A stretch of 39,168 nt of DNA from CAYLXP01 sp964387425. GTDB lineage: Bacteria > Verrucomicrobiota > Kiritimatiellia > UBA8416. Both the position numbers and the translations under genes were made by a program. Below, piece after piece: positions 16,637 through 24,834 of the stretch; position 1 is the stretch's first letter, and the number at the start of each line of letters is the position of its first letter. The stretch spans positions 1-39,168 of the forward strand of contig CAYLXP010000040.1 of assembly GCA_964387425.1 (NCBI GenBank), read 5' to 3'. The notes under the pieces are model-generated. The model ran no database searches. It was not told the DNA's origin and saw only the letters and a list, made by a program, of their open reading frames with translations.

Positions 16637-17893
16637 ATGAAGATAGCGAATGTCACCCGTCTTATCTGTGCGGCCGTTGCGTTCCTGGGGACGGCATCGC
16701 TTGCGTCTGCTGCCGACTGGTCTCGTTTCTGCGGTCCGAACCTGGACCTGACTTCTCCGGAAACCGGTTTGATGAAGGCTTGGCCGGCCGGAGGACCGAA
16801 AGAGCTATGGAGTGTCAGCGTTGGCAAGGGTTTCGGGGGAGTTGCCATCAAGGATGGTGAGGTGTACATCCTCGACCGCGAAGCGACCAAGGCTGACATC
16901 CTTCGCTGTCTTGATCTCAAGACGGGACGGGAGCAGTGGCGATTCCGGTATCCCGCGGCGGGCAAGGTGTCCTTCCCCGGGTCACGGTCGCATCCCACGG
17001 TTGACGATAGGCATGTCTTCATTGTCAGTCCGTTCGGCGAGCTGCGCTGCATCAGCCGATCGACACGCAAGCCCCGTTGGACCCGGAACATCCTGAAGGA
17101 GTTCGGTGGCAAACGACCAAACTGGGCGTATACGCAGGCGCCAGCCTTGTACGAGAATCTCGTGGTTGTCGCGCCAGCCAGCGAGAGAGCGGGCATGGTT
17201 GCCTACACGCAGGACACCGGCAAACTCGTGTGGAAGTCGAAGCCTTTTGGCGGGAAGATCGGATACAGTTCGCCGATGCTGGCAAGGATCGGCGGTGTTG
17301 ATCAATTCCTGACGAGCACGACGAGCCAGATCGTCGGTGTTGATGCCAAGTCGGGCAGCGTTCTTTGGCAGAGCAATGATTGGGACTGCCGGATACCGAT
17401 CGCAACTCCCACGCACGTGGGAGATGGTCTGGTATTCATGTCAGGCGGCTATGATGCCGGCACGGTTATGCTTCGGGTTCGGAAGTCGGGATCACGCTTT
17501 GTTGCGAAGACGCTCTGGAAGACAACGGAGTCCAACTGCCAGATTCACCAGCCCATACGCATTGGCGACTACCTCTACCTCAACGGCAACGACAAGGCCA
17601 AGAAGCACGGGTTTCAGTGCCTGGGGCTCGACGGTAGCATCAAGTGGCAGACGGGTACCGATCCCGGCTTTGACTGGGGCGGGTTGCTCTATGCGGATGG
17701 CATGATCTACACCGTCGACGGGAATACCGGTGATCTTGTGATGATCAAGCCCGATCCCAGAGCATACCGTGAAGTCGCTCGCGCGAACCTTCTGTCCGGT
17801 AAACAGCAGTGGGGCACCATTGCCATCACGGACGGCAAGATCCTGCTTCGCGACCAGACGCACCTCAAGTGCGTCGATGTCCGCGGGCGCTGA
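16637..17893 (+). CDS. Exported PQQ-like beta-propeller protein
   Basis: The 418-residue protein has a signal peptide (MKIANVTRLICAAVAFLG, cleavage near ASAAD) and then WSRFCGPNLDL, a common opening of secreted PQQ-repeat proteins of the WxxFRGPxxD kind. Repeats of the form VYILDREA..LRCLDLKTGREQWRF, MVAYTQDTGKLVWKS, IVGVDAKSGSVLWQS and KILLRDQTHLKCVDV are the W-motif blades of a beta-propeller. PQQ cofactor binding cannot be claimed: many such proteins bind none and act as scaffolds. It is probably periplasmic. It forms an operon with the cyclophilin. Confidence 0.88.
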   Translation: MKIANVTRLICAAVAFLGTASLASAADWSRFCGPNLDLTSPETGLMKAWPAGGPKELWSVSVGKGFGGVAIKDGEVYILDREATKADILRCLDLKTGREQWRFRYPAAGKVSFPGSRSHPTVDDRHVFIVSPFGELRCISRSTRKPRWTRNILKEFGGKRPNWAYTQAPALYENLVVVAPASERAGMVAYTQDTGKLVWKSKPFGGKIGYSSPMLARIGGVDQFLTSTTSQIVGVDAKSGSVLWQSNDWDCRIPIATPTHVGDGLVFMSGGYDAGTVMLRVRKSGSRFVAKTLWKTTESNCQIHQPIRIGDYLYLNGNDKAKKHGFQCLGLDGSIKWQTGTDPGFDWGGLLYADGMIYTVDGNTGDLVMIKPDPRAYREVARANLLSGKQQWGTIAITDGKILLRDQTHLKCVDVRGR

Positions 17894-17914
17894 TGGCGTA
17901 CTGCGAGAAGAATG

Positions 17915-17983
17915 GCCGCAAAGAGGCGCAAAAGGTGCAAAGCCGTCCATCCTTCTTTTGCGAGTTCTGCGCTTCTTTGTGGC
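17915..17983. repeat. Palindromic element between convergent genes (GCCGCAAAGAGGCGC type)
   Basis: Left arm 17915-17942 begins GCCGCAAAGAGGCGCA. The right arm 17952-17983 is its imperfect reverse complement, ending TTCTTTGTGGC. It fills the 98-base space between the 3' ends of the PQQ gene (plus) and the DUF985 gene (minus), so as RNA it would form a long stem on either strand and may serve as a bidirectional terminator. Confidence 0.7.
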
Positions 17984-17991
17984 TATAACTC

Positions 17992-18477
17992 TTAGGTGAG
18001 TGCCTGGATCAGTTCGCCGAGCTGCGGGAAACGCTGGTAGAGCTCATCCCGCGATGGCATCTCAAAGTCTGCGAACTCGAATCCCGGGGCAACCGTGCAG
18101 CCGACCAGGCTGTAGCATTCGCCCATCACTGTGGCACCGAAGAAATCACCTGCTGGAACGACAGCAAGCGGCAGTGCATTTTCTGTGCGGCCGACCTGCG
18201 TCACGATGTGCTCCCCATCCGGGCGAATCCGGTGCAGCTCGAGCGGTTCCCCGTCATAGAAGTGCCACACCTCGTCTTGCTGTATCCGGTGCAGTCGCGA
18301 TACCTCGCCGGCGTTTAGCAGGAAGTAGATAGCCGTGGAGAAGGTGCGCGAGCCGTCGAAGCGCTCGGGGAGTGCATCCTGCACGATGCGCTCATGGCTG
18401 CGGTAAACCTCCCGAAACCAGCCGCCCTCGGGATGCGGCATTAACTCCAACCGTTCGATCCATTCGTTCGCTGTCAT
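17992..18477 (-). CDS. DUF985 cupin protein
   Basis: The 161-residue protein matches the cupin_5 (DUF985) family: HPEGGWFREVYRS at residues 16-28, then FLLNAGEVSRLHRIQQDE and VWHFYDGEPLELH, VPAGDFFGATV, and a closing GCTVAPGFEFADFEM. These are single-domain RmlC-like jelly-roll proteins; their enzymatic roles are largely unknown. The His and Glu residues of SRLHRIQQDEVWHF would form the cupin metal or ligand site. It stands alone, convergent with the PQQ gene and about 45 bases from the PAS-SpoIIE gene end. Confidence 0.92.
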   Translation of the reverse strand: MTANEWIERLELMPHPEGGWFREVYRSHERIVQDALPERFDGSRTFSTAIYFLLNAGEVSRLHRIQQDEVWHFYDGEPLELHRIRPDGEHIVTQVGRTENALPLAVVPAGDFFGATVMGECYSLVGCTVAPGFEFADFEMPSRDELYQRFPQLGELIQALT

Positions 18478-18523
18478 GCAGCAACGGTAGGGCAGTGTGG
18501 ATCAAAGATCAACTGCTGCCCTC

Positions 18524-19636
18524 TTAAAGCGTTATGCCCAGGAAGCTCACGTCATCAGCAAATGATGCCTGACCGGCGTAGTCGAGAAGCGATTCAATGA
18601 GAGCCTGGAGACCGGTGTCGTTGAGCTTGCCTCCGTTCTGTTTCACCAAATTCGAGAGCCCGGATATGCCCAGTTCCTGGTCATTACGATTGGTTGTTTC
18701 CGCGGCGCCATCGCTGTAGACCAAGACACCATCCCCCGGCTGCAAGGTCAGTTCACGAGTCTGAAACTCCATGCCTGGGAGCAGTCCAATTGCCGGCTCT
18801 CTGCCGTCAATTGCCGTGATATTGCCATTGCGCAGCAAGAAGGGGGATGGGTGTCCCGCAAGGATGTACTTGAGCTCGTGCTTCGCGATGTCAAGTACGC
18901 CGTAGAAGCCAGTGGCGAACGAATCGTCCTCACGCGTTAGCTCGAAGAGCTTCTCGTTCATATGCTCCACGAACTCAGAAGGGGACTGTAGCAGTTCGCG
19001 CGAGTCCTCCCATAGTGAGCGGAGTTGCATGGTGTAGAGTCCAGCCGCTACGCCGTGCCCGGTGACGTCGGCGAGCATGATCACGTAGATGTCCGGCGTG
19101 ATTTGCTCGATGCGGTAGAAGTCTCCGCTCACATACTCCATTGGGATGTTGCGGACGGTGAAGGCAATGCGTGGATCGGACGGGATTTCGGATTGCATGG
19201 CGTGTTGCTGGATCATCTGGGCTCGCTCCAGATCCTGCATCAGGGGAGACAGGTCGCGGAAAGACTCGATGCCTCCGATTACGGTGCCGCTCTCGTCGTA
19301 GACTGGTGCCACCGAGACCTCGACGGGTATGCGTCTTCCGCCCTTGGCGTGCGCAAACACGAGCACGGGAAGCGTTGTGGGTTCTCCGTGGATAATGGAG
19401 CGATGCAAGGGACAGCAATCCTCGCCGCAGAGTGCATTCCCGTGAAGATCTTCGTGAGACAGGATGTTGTCGAAGCAGGACTTTCCAACGATATCCTCGG
19501 GAGTCCAGCCGGTGATGGCCTGCGCGGCCTTGTTCCAGAATAGGATGCGGCGGTCCAAGTCTGTCACGTAGATGCCGTCGGGGAGTGCATTCAGGATGCG
19601 CTCGTGACTACTGGGGTCCCATGTTTCAGCCGTCAT
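18524..19636 (-). CDS. PAS-domain PP2C (SpoIIE/RsbU-type) serine phosphatase
   Basis: The 370-residue protein has an N-terminal PAS domain (about 10-135: ILNALPDGIYVTDLDRRILF, ITGWTPEDIVG) with a Cys cluster LCGEDCCPLHRS seen in one PAS subgroup. A linker helix leads to a SpoIIE domain (about 150-368) with the acidic metal-binding motifs SGDFYRIEQ, LADVTGHGVAAGLYT, SDGAAETTN and FADDVSF. Such proteins dephosphorylate anti-anti-sigma factors in partner-switching systems. No STAS-domain or anti-sigma kinase gene is adjacent, so the partner is elsewhere. The Cys cluster could sense redox or metal, which is speculation. Its ribosome site AGGAGG before ATG 19636 is near-perfect. Confidence 0.92.
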   Translation of the reverse strand: MTAETWDPSSHERILNALPDGIYVTDLDRRILFWNKAAQAITGWTPEDIVGKSCFDNILSHEDLHGNALCGEDCCPLHRSIIHGEPTTLPVLVFAHAKGGRRIPVEVSVAPVYDESGTVIGGIESFRDLSPLMQDLERAQMIQQHAMQSEIPSDPRIAFTVRNIPMEYVSGDFYRIEQITPDIYVIMLADVTGHGVAAGLYTMQLRSLWEDSRELLQSPSEFVEHMNEKLFELTREDDSFATGFYGVLDIAKHELKYILAGHPSPFLLRNGNITAIDGREPAIGLLPGMEFQTRELTLQPGDGVLVYSDGAAETTNRNDQELGISGLSNLVKQNGGKLNDTGLQALIESLLDYAGQASFADDVSFLGITL

Positions 19637-19716
19637 GTATGACCTCCTGTCTCAGGCAGTATGTCGTCCATCCGTGTCCAGCTTAGGCCGCACTTCCTGC
19701 ACCGTCAAGCTGGCGG

Positions 19717-20082
19717 TTAGCCCAACAGGTCGTCGAGGGCGTCGAAGGGGTTGGCGACAGGAGGGGGTGCTTCTCCGACGGTTGCCGGTTTCATGCCGGT
19801 CGCGTCATGGGCGTGCGTCTCGTGCTCGTGGTCGTGGCAGTAAAGGCACAGTAGTTCCCAGTTGCTGCCATCGTTCGGGTTGTTCTTGAAGTTGTGGTCC
19901 TTGTGGTGAACCGTCAGCTCGCGTAGCCGCTTGCCTGAGAACTCGCGGCCGCAGGATGCACAGACATGCGGGAAGAGTTTCAGGGCGCGGGCCCGATACC
20001 CCTGCTCACGCTTGCGGCGGTCACGATGGAGTTCTCCCAGAATGCGTGCCTTCCGCTCAGCCTCTGTTTCGCGTTTCTTCAT
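19717..20082 (-). CDS. yajD: YajD-like HNH-family protein
   Basis: The 121-residue protein begins with a very charged region (KKRETEAERKARILGELHRD), then has a zinc knuckle CASC, the HNH core LTVHHKDHNFKNNPNDGSNW, and CLYCHDHEHE. This is the YajD-type HNH pattern, with two CxxC pairs and the His-His-Asn arrangement. HNH domains cut or nick nucleic acids; the role of YajD is not established. The last 30 residues (PPPVANPFDALDDLLG) are a low-complexity tail. The start ATG 20082 has no strong ribosome site. It is divergent from the HAD gene. Confidence 0.88.
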   Translation of the reverse strand: MKKRETEAERKARILGELHRDRRKREQGYRARALKLFPHVCASCGREFSGKRLRELTVHHKDHNFKNNPNDGSNWELLCLYCHDHEHETHAHDATGMKPATVGEAPPPVANPFDALDDLLG

Positions 20083-20200
20083 GATCTATGAACGGAGATA
20101 CCAACTATGCAGAAGCGTGGGAAGCACTTTTCGCCCTCCTTTGCTTTTCGCGGATATCCGGGTTGCAGTGGAGGGCGTAGGCGGGCTACTCTTGTCCGTA

Positions 20201-20980
20201 ATGAACATTGAAGCACTCAGAAATCAGCAGGGCTTTATCTCTGACATGGATGGCGTCATCTACCATGGTGATCGTCTCATCCCCGGTGCCGCCGACCTTG
20301 TCCAGTGGTTGGAGCAGAGCAAAAAGAAGTATCTATTCCTTACCAACAGCAGTCAGCGCTCTCCGCGTGAGCTCAGCCAGAAACTGGGACGGCTCGGTGT
20401 GGAGGTGGGCGAGGAGCATTTCTACACCAGTGGTATGGCCACGGCGGCGTTTCTAAAGAGTCAATGTCCGGGGGGAACTGTTTTCGTCATCGGCGAGCCG
20501 GCCCTGACGCATGCGCTCTACGAGGCCGGCTTTGCGCCGAACGACACGGACCCCGACTATGTCGTTGTGGGGGAGACCTCCGCCTACACCTATGACCGGA
20601 TCTGCCAGGCCGTGTTGATGGTCAACAACGGTGCCCGCCTGATCGGAACAAACCCCGACACCACGGGACCGGTGGAGGAAGGTATCGTGCCGGCTACAGG
20701 TGCTCTCATGGCACCCATCGAAATGGCCACCGGAGCGAAGGCGTACTACGTGGGCAAGCCCAACCCGGTCATGATGCGCGCGGCGCTGCAGAAGGTGGGG
20801 TGTCGGCGCGAGGATACCGTTATCATCGGTGATCGTATGGATACCGACATCATTGCCGGAATCGAAGCCGGCATTGAGACGACCCTTGTGCTCTCCGGGG
20901 TGACCAGCAAAGAAGGGATTCACGCCTTTGCCTACCGTCCCTCTCTCGTGCTTTCAAGTGTCGCCGACATTCTTGAGTAG
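20201..20980 (+). CDS. NagD-like HAD superfamily (IIA) phosphatase
   Basis: The 259-residue protein contains the HAD motifs in order: motif I DMDGVIYHGD (Asp15 nucleophile, Asp17), motif II LTNSSQRSP, a capping domain with MATAAFL and VFVIGEPAL, motif III Lys in YYVGKPNPVMM, and motif IV IIGDRMDTDI. The C2-cap IIA type covers NagD and p-nitrophenylphosphatase-like enzymes that act on nucleotides or sugar phosphates. ATG 20201 is chosen because it opens at MNIEALRNQQGFISDMDGV; the frame is open upstream but reads like non-coding antisense, and no strong ribosome site is seen. It is followed by the ArsC-like gene after 32 bases. Confidence 0.9.
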   Translation: MNIEALRNQQGFISDMDGVIYHGDRLIPGAADLVQWLEQSKKKYLFLTNSSQRSPRELSQKLGRLGVEVGEEHFYTSGMATAAFLKSQCPGGTVFVIGEPALTHALYEAGFAPNDTDPDYVVVGETSAYTYDRICQAVLMVNNGARLIGTNPDTTGPVEEGIVPATGALMAPIEMATGAKAYYVGKPNPVMMRAALQKVGCRREDTVIIGDRMDTDIIAGIEAGIETTLVLSGVTSKEGIHAFAYRPSLVLSSVADILE

Positions 20981-21012
20981 CCCGACGATAAAACAGAACG
21001 AAGGAGCGCAAG

Positions 21013-21366
21013 ATGCGTAATGCTATATTCCACAATCCCCGCTGCAGCAAGAGCCGTCAAACGCTGGCCATCGTAGAGGAGCAGGGCGCTGAGCTCGAGA
21101 CCGTTCTCTACCTCGAGACTCCGCCGACGGCCGACGAATTGGCCGAGATTTGCCGGACGCTGGAGGTGTCGCCGACCCAGTTGATCCGTTCCAAGGAGAG
21201 CCGCTTCAAGGAACTAGGGCTCTCCCTCTCTGACGAGCGTAGCGACGCCGACTGGATTGACCTGATGGTTGCCAACCCCATCCTCATCGAGCGCCCGATA
21301 GTCTGCTACAACGGCAAGGCTGCCGTGGGTCGTCCTCCGGAGAACGTGCAGGCCATTCTCCAGTAG
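21013..21366 (+). CDS. ArsC-family (glutaredoxin-type) reductase
   Basis: The 117-residue protein has the ArsC signature IFHNPRCSKSRQTL with Cys11, NPILIERPIVCYNGKAAVGR and PPENVQAIL. E. coli ArsC is 141 residues; these shorter versions include the arsenate reductase-like and YffB/Spx-type branch, and the ArgC-type Arg in ERPIV is retained. It reduces arsenate with glutathione or glutaredoxin in family members, but no ars operon genes lie nearby, so arsenic resistance is not shown. The ATG has GAAGGAG upstream. Cotranscription with the HAD gene is likely. Confidence 0.88.
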   Translation: MRNAIFHNPRCSKSRQTLAIVEEQGAELETVLYLETPPTADELAEICRTLEVSPTQLIRSKESRFKELGLSLSDERSDADWIDLMVANPILIERPIVCYNGKAAVGRPPENVQAILQ

Positions 21367-21377
21367 CGATAGTCCCG

Positions 21378-22013
21378 TCAGACCCAGTGTCGCCACACAT
21401 CCTGGAGAACGAAGGGGACGTTCTGCTTCAGGCAGACTCGGATGGTGTGGCCGGTGCCGCCGGCGAGGGGGTCGTCGGGATCAGCGTAGAAGATGGCGGC
21501 CGTTGCGGGGTGCAGGTTGGTCTCGGGATCCCCCGTGACCTTAAGGGTATCACGGATCAAGTAGCCCCCCATGGCGGCAAGGCGTGCGTTCGTGATCTCG
21601 CCAGTGTATGCCTTGATCACGCGCTCCGATGCAGGACTGGCTTCATTGGTGTAGAGCACCAGCCGGTCTTCTGCCGATGGATCGAGTTGGCTGGCGGCAA
21701 CGCAGTAGGCCTCTTCGTGGCGACGTTTTCTGCCCATCGATGCCTTGGGAACAACGTATTCAAACCGCCCGGGGCAGATTGTGGTCACTGCCTTGGCGAA
21801 AATGGTGTCGCTCCCCTCCGCGTTGCCGCTGCGGAAGGTGACGTTGGGTAGGGCCTCGACAAGTAAACGCGCGAGCTTGGTCATCGCGAGATCATCGCCG
21901 GCTGCAACCTTGCGTCGCCCTTCAAGCAGAAGCACGGGGTTGTCCACGGCCTGCAACCGCGCCTGCAGATCCGCAAGGGTGACTATGTTCGGTGCTTCGT
22001 ACTTGGGGCTCAT
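21378..22013 (-). CDS. SLOG-like Rossmann-fold protein
   Basis: The chosen ATG at 22013 gives a 211-residue protein starting MSPKYEAPNIVTLADLQARL. An upstream ATG at 22082 would add a Pro-Ser-rich leader unlike a real N-terminus. A Rossmann-type core is visible: VTFRSGNAEGSDTIFAKAV, then RFEYVVPKASMGRK, and near the end GGTGHTIRVCLKQNVPFVLQ. The GxxxGxD segment and the GGTGHTIR segment match the nucleotide-binding loops of the SLOG superfamily (DprA, LOG, YspA-like). Such proteins bind nucleotides or nucleic acid, sometimes in stress or defence contexts. No such context is evident here. It ends 11 bases after the ArsC-like stop, convergent with it. Confidence 0.72.
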   Translation of the reverse strand: MSPKYEAPNIVTLADLQARLQAVDNPVLLLEGRRKVAAGDDLAMTKLARLLVEALPNVTFRSGNAEGSDTIFAKAVTTICPGRFEYVVPKASMGRKRRHEEAYCVAASQLDPSAEDRLVLYTNEASPASERVIKAYTGEITNARLAAMGGYLIRDTLKVTGDPETNLHPATAAIFYADPDDPLAGGTGHTIRVCLKQNVPFVLQDVWRHWV

Positions 22014-22151
22014 ACTGAGGAAAGAGTAGGGAGATGGGTTGGGGAGTAAAGGAGAAACGCGGAGAGAAAAGGGACAGGCCAAATTACGGCTTGGCGATGC
22101 TTGATTGCTACCGGAGCGAGAGGTAAAGTGACATCAGAGAGGGGGGTGATC

Positions 22152-22778
22152 ATGAGGTCGCTGGTCCTTGCCGTTTTTGTCTTCTCGCTGCTTGCCGGTT
22201 CTGCCGCTGCCGACTGCGGTGCACCAGGCTGTCCTCCGACGGTCAACCTGCCTCTTGGTGAACCGCCTGCTCCCGTGTTGACCCTGAGCCTTCATGAACA
22301 GAGCATTGGTTATGACAATGAGCAGCCGGGGGTGGACTGGGAACTACAGCTCGGAATGGTTCTTTTTCTGCTGACAGCGGATGAGCGGGTAGCCAATCAT
22401 GTGTTTGAGATATGGGGTAGGGGCGGCTACTTCTGGAACTGGATTTCCAAAGTTATCGACCCATCTCTGCGTCCCCACCCGCACGGCATGGTGTACGTGG
22501 AGCCCCCGGAGTTGGTGCCGTCCCGTCCGGGGACGGGTTCAATCATGGACCAGACCGAGCATATGCCTCCGTTGCTTTACGGGTACGACGATCCCGCCGA
22601 TTTCGATTCTGTGCAGGAACAAGACGTCCAGGATGTGCAGGAAGAGCATGACGGGGGGACCCCGCCAGAGACAGGCGACACGCCGGGAGACGATTCGCAA
22701 GGTGACACGGCACCCGGCGATGACACAGAGCCCAAGTCGATCATGGACCAGGTCGAAGCCGTATGGGTATGGGGGTAG
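22152..22778 (+). CDS. Exported acidic protein with a duplicated SIMDQ motif; function unknown
   Basis: The ATG at 22152 follows a G-rich GAGAGGGGGG ribosome site and gives a 208-residue protein with a signal peptide (MRSLVLAVFVFSLLAGSAAA, then DCG). The N-terminal part contains GAPGCPPTVNLPLGEPPAP and a hydrophobic stretch near residue 70 (VLFLLTAD). A GYFWNW segment follows. The C-terminal third is Asp/Glu/Gly-rich and repeated: GTGSIMDQTEHM at about residues 127-138 and PKSIMDQVEAV at about 194-204. The chain ends VWVWG. No known family was recognised. It sits two bases before the Slam-like gene, so a functional link, for instance as a client or anchor, is a reasonable inference. Confidence 0.65.
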   Translation: MRSLVLAVFVFSLLAGSAAADCGAPGCPPTVNLPLGEPPAPVLTLSLHEQSIGYDNEQPGVDWELQLGMVLFLLTADERVANHVFEIWGRGGYFWNWISKVIDPSLRPHPHGMVYVEPPELVPSRPGTGSIMDQTEHMPPLLYGYDDPADFDSVQEQDVQDVQEEHDGGTPPETGDTPGDDSQGDTAPGDDTEPKSIMDQVEAVWVWG

Positions 22779-22780
22779 GC

Positions 22781-24316
22781 ATGAAGCTTCCGCCAAGAGC
22801 ACTTTCCTGCATCATGTTCCTGTTCTCTGTGTTCATCTGCTCTGACTTAGCCGGAAGCACCGGCGAGACCTCTTCAATGGCGGCGGCGCGTGCCGGCGAA
22901 AGGGAGATGCTGGCCGGCAACTATGTTCTGGCCGAAGAGCATTTCCAGGCAGCGCTGATGGCGGCCGGCAGCGAACGTGATCGCTGCACGGCCAACTACA
23001 TGCTCGGCAAGGTCCATAACCGGCAGGGCAAGTTCCGAAGGGCCTATCGATTCTTCTCGCAGTCCGGACGGCTCCTCAAGGCGCTTCCCGATGCGAACTA
23101 CGAGCTTGGGTGGAATCTCCTTGCGCGCAAGAAGTATGCTGCCGCGGTGAAACGGCTGGAGGCCTATGAGGAGCAGTGTCCGGGCGAATCGACGGCCAGC
23201 TGCTTCCTGGGTCGGGCCTATCTCGGGTTGGGCCAGTTGGACAAGGCAGAGTACCACCTCCGGGAGGCCATCAACCGCAATCCTGCGCGTGCCGCCACGC
23301 CACGCCTGTTTCTGGCCCGCATTGCCACGCTGCGTGGCAGCCTTGGCGACTGCGTTAGCGAAGTGCGGGAGCTCATGGGGGCGCATCCCGACTCGCCGCT
23401 TGTGCGAGGATTGCAGCGTCGAATTCGGTCGTTGACGGTAGCCGCCGATAGGCCGTGGGCGGTTCGTGCTTCCGGTGGCGTGGGCTACAACAACAACGTC
23501 ATACACAAGCACGATGACTTTCCGGTCCCCGCCGGTGCCGCTTCCGAGAGCTCTCCCATGTTTGAGCTGGAGTTGCAGGGGACTTACCGCAAAGCGTTGG
23601 GGCAGGCGTCAACCCTGCAGGGCGGGTACATCCTGGCAGGAGCGTTCTTCTCGGAAGATGGTCCCGATGCCTTCAACACGCTGGACCACTACCTCTATGG
23701 GAGATATGCACGCAGAGTGACTCCCCGTATGGCCGCGGCACTGCGGGTGAGCGAGCGATACATACAGCTCGGTGGGGAGGGCTTTCACAACGAATTGAGT
23801 GCGTCGCCTTCCATTACGTTTGCCGAAACACGGCGCACGATGACCGAGGTGACTTACACGCTTTCTCTTGCGCGTCGCCTGGTTGACACGGCCCCGGCAT
23901 TCGACCTCGATGGGCACTCGCACGCCATCGCGGCAACGCAGCACCTGCTACTTCCGGAGTACAGGACCAACCTGCGAGGTGGTGTTGCCGTTAGGATGCA
24001 CGATACAGAGAGCAGTGATTTCGATAAGACCTCGTTGCTGGCGTTCGCCGGCGTGTGGCATACACTTCCGGCCCGTGTCACGGGTGTTGCGTATGCTGCA
24101 ATAGTGGCGGACCGCTATTCTGATGCGAATTCCCTCTCTGCCACGGGAGCCGACCGGTCAGACGACATCGTGATCGTCGACCTGCGTGCAAGCCGCCCCC
24201 TCGGTCGCAGACTCACGGTCTATGGCGACATGCAATTCAGGCAGAATGGCTCCAACGTGACATTCTACGATTACGACTCAATTCAGTTCACGGCTGGAGT
24301 CGAACACCGCTGGTAA
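22781..24316 (+). CDS. TPR-repeat protein with C-terminal outer-membrane barrel (Slam/DUF560-like)
   Basis: The 511-residue protein has a signal peptide (CIMFLFSVFICSDLAG), helical TPR-type repeats over about residues 35-215 (ANYMLGKVHNRQGKFRRAY, ANYELGWNLLARKKYAAAV, SCFLGRAYLGLGQLDKAEYH), then a beta-rich region that begins WAVRASGGVGYNNNVIH and ends FTAGVEHRW. The N-terminal TPR plus C-terminal barrel with GVGYxxNV matches the layout of Slam (surface lipoprotein assembly modulator) and DUF560-type proteins; the final Trp is a possible barrel signature. Slam proteins move lipoproteins to the outer surface, but many relatives have unknown clients. ATG 22781 is taken because it lies just after the previous stop and opens the signal peptide. 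Confidence 0.75.
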   Translation: MKLPPRALSCIMFLFSVFICSDLAGSTGETSSMAAARAGEREMLAGNYVLAEEHFQAALMAAGSERDRCTANYMLGKVHNRQGKFRRAYRFFSQSGRLLKALPDANYELGWNLLARKKYAAAVKRLEAYEEQCPGESTASCFLGRAYLGLGQLDKAEYHLREAINRNPARAATPRLFLARIATLRGSLGDCVSEVRELMGAHPDSPLVRGLQRRIRSLTVAADRPWAVRASGGVGYNNNVIHKHDDFPVPAGAASESSPMFELELQGTYRKALGQASTLQGGYILAGAFFSEDGPDAFNTLDHYLYGRYARRVTPRMAAALRVSERYIQLGGEGFHNELSASPSITFAETRRTMTEVTYTLSLARRLVDTAPAFDLDGHSHAIAATQHLLLPEYRTNLRGGVAVRMHDTESSDFDKTSLLAFAGVWHTLPARVTGVAYAAIVADRYSDANSLSATGADRSDDIVIVDLRASRPLGRRLTVYGDMQFRQNGSNVTFYDYDSIQFTAGVEHRW

Positions 24317-24332
24317 GAGAAGGGCGCAAGAC

Positions 24333-24818
24333 GTGGGAGATCTGCCGATCAGGTTTGCGGTGGATCAGATGGTCGTGAAGCTGGGGAAGTACCTTCGCAT
24401 CCTTGGCTACGACGCCATTTGGGACCTGGAGATCCGGACCCATGAATTGATTCTTCGGGCGAACCGCGAGCAACGGGTCTTCTTGTCGCGCAACACACGC
24501 CTGAAGGATGAGTATCCCCCGGTCGACCGCCCGCACATTCTCCAAAGCACGGATCCTGTTGAACAGCTCCACGACGTTGTCCGGCAGTATGCGCTCGATT
24601 CACAGGGTCGGCTCTTCTCCCGCTGCATCCGCTGCAACGTTGCGCTGGAATCTGTTGCCGGAAAGGAGTCGATTGCCGCACAGGTGCACCCCAACGTCTT
24701 CAAGCGTTACGACGCGTTCTATCGTTGCCCATCATGTGGGACCGTCTTCTGGAAAGGATCACACGTGCGTAACACGTGTCGGAAGCTCGGGCTGGGGGAG
24801 AATGCCACAGGTGCTTGA
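24333..24818 (+). CDS. Mut7-C RNase-domain protein with zinc ribbon
   Basis: The 161-residue protein starts at GTG 24333 after AGAAGGGCG. Its first 90 residues match the Mut7-C RNase domain (PF01927, PIN-like): FAVDQMVVKLGKYLRILGYD, LSRNTRLKDEY, and a conserved Asp early on. The second part is a zinc ribbon, RCIRCNVALE and RCPSCGTVFWKGSH. Such proteins are proposed PIN-type ribonucleases; the substrate is unknown. It starts 16 bases after the Slam-like gene and may share its transcript. It is convergent with the Fe-S gene, whose end is 16 bases beyond its stop. Confidence 0.85.
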   Translation: MGDLPIRFAVDQMVVKLGKYLRILGYDAIWDLEIRTHELILRANREQRVFLSRNTRLKDEYPPVDRPHILQSTDPVEQLHDVVRQYALDSQGRLFSRCIRCNVALESVAGKESIAAQVHPNVFKRYDAFYRCPSCGTVFWKGSHVRNTCRKLGLGENATGA

Positions 24819-24834
24819 TTCCGTGAGTGGGCGG

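Noticed and set aside
21013..21366. Arsenic-resistance operon
   Set aside because: Only the ArsC-like gene is present; there is no arsB, arsR or arsM near.
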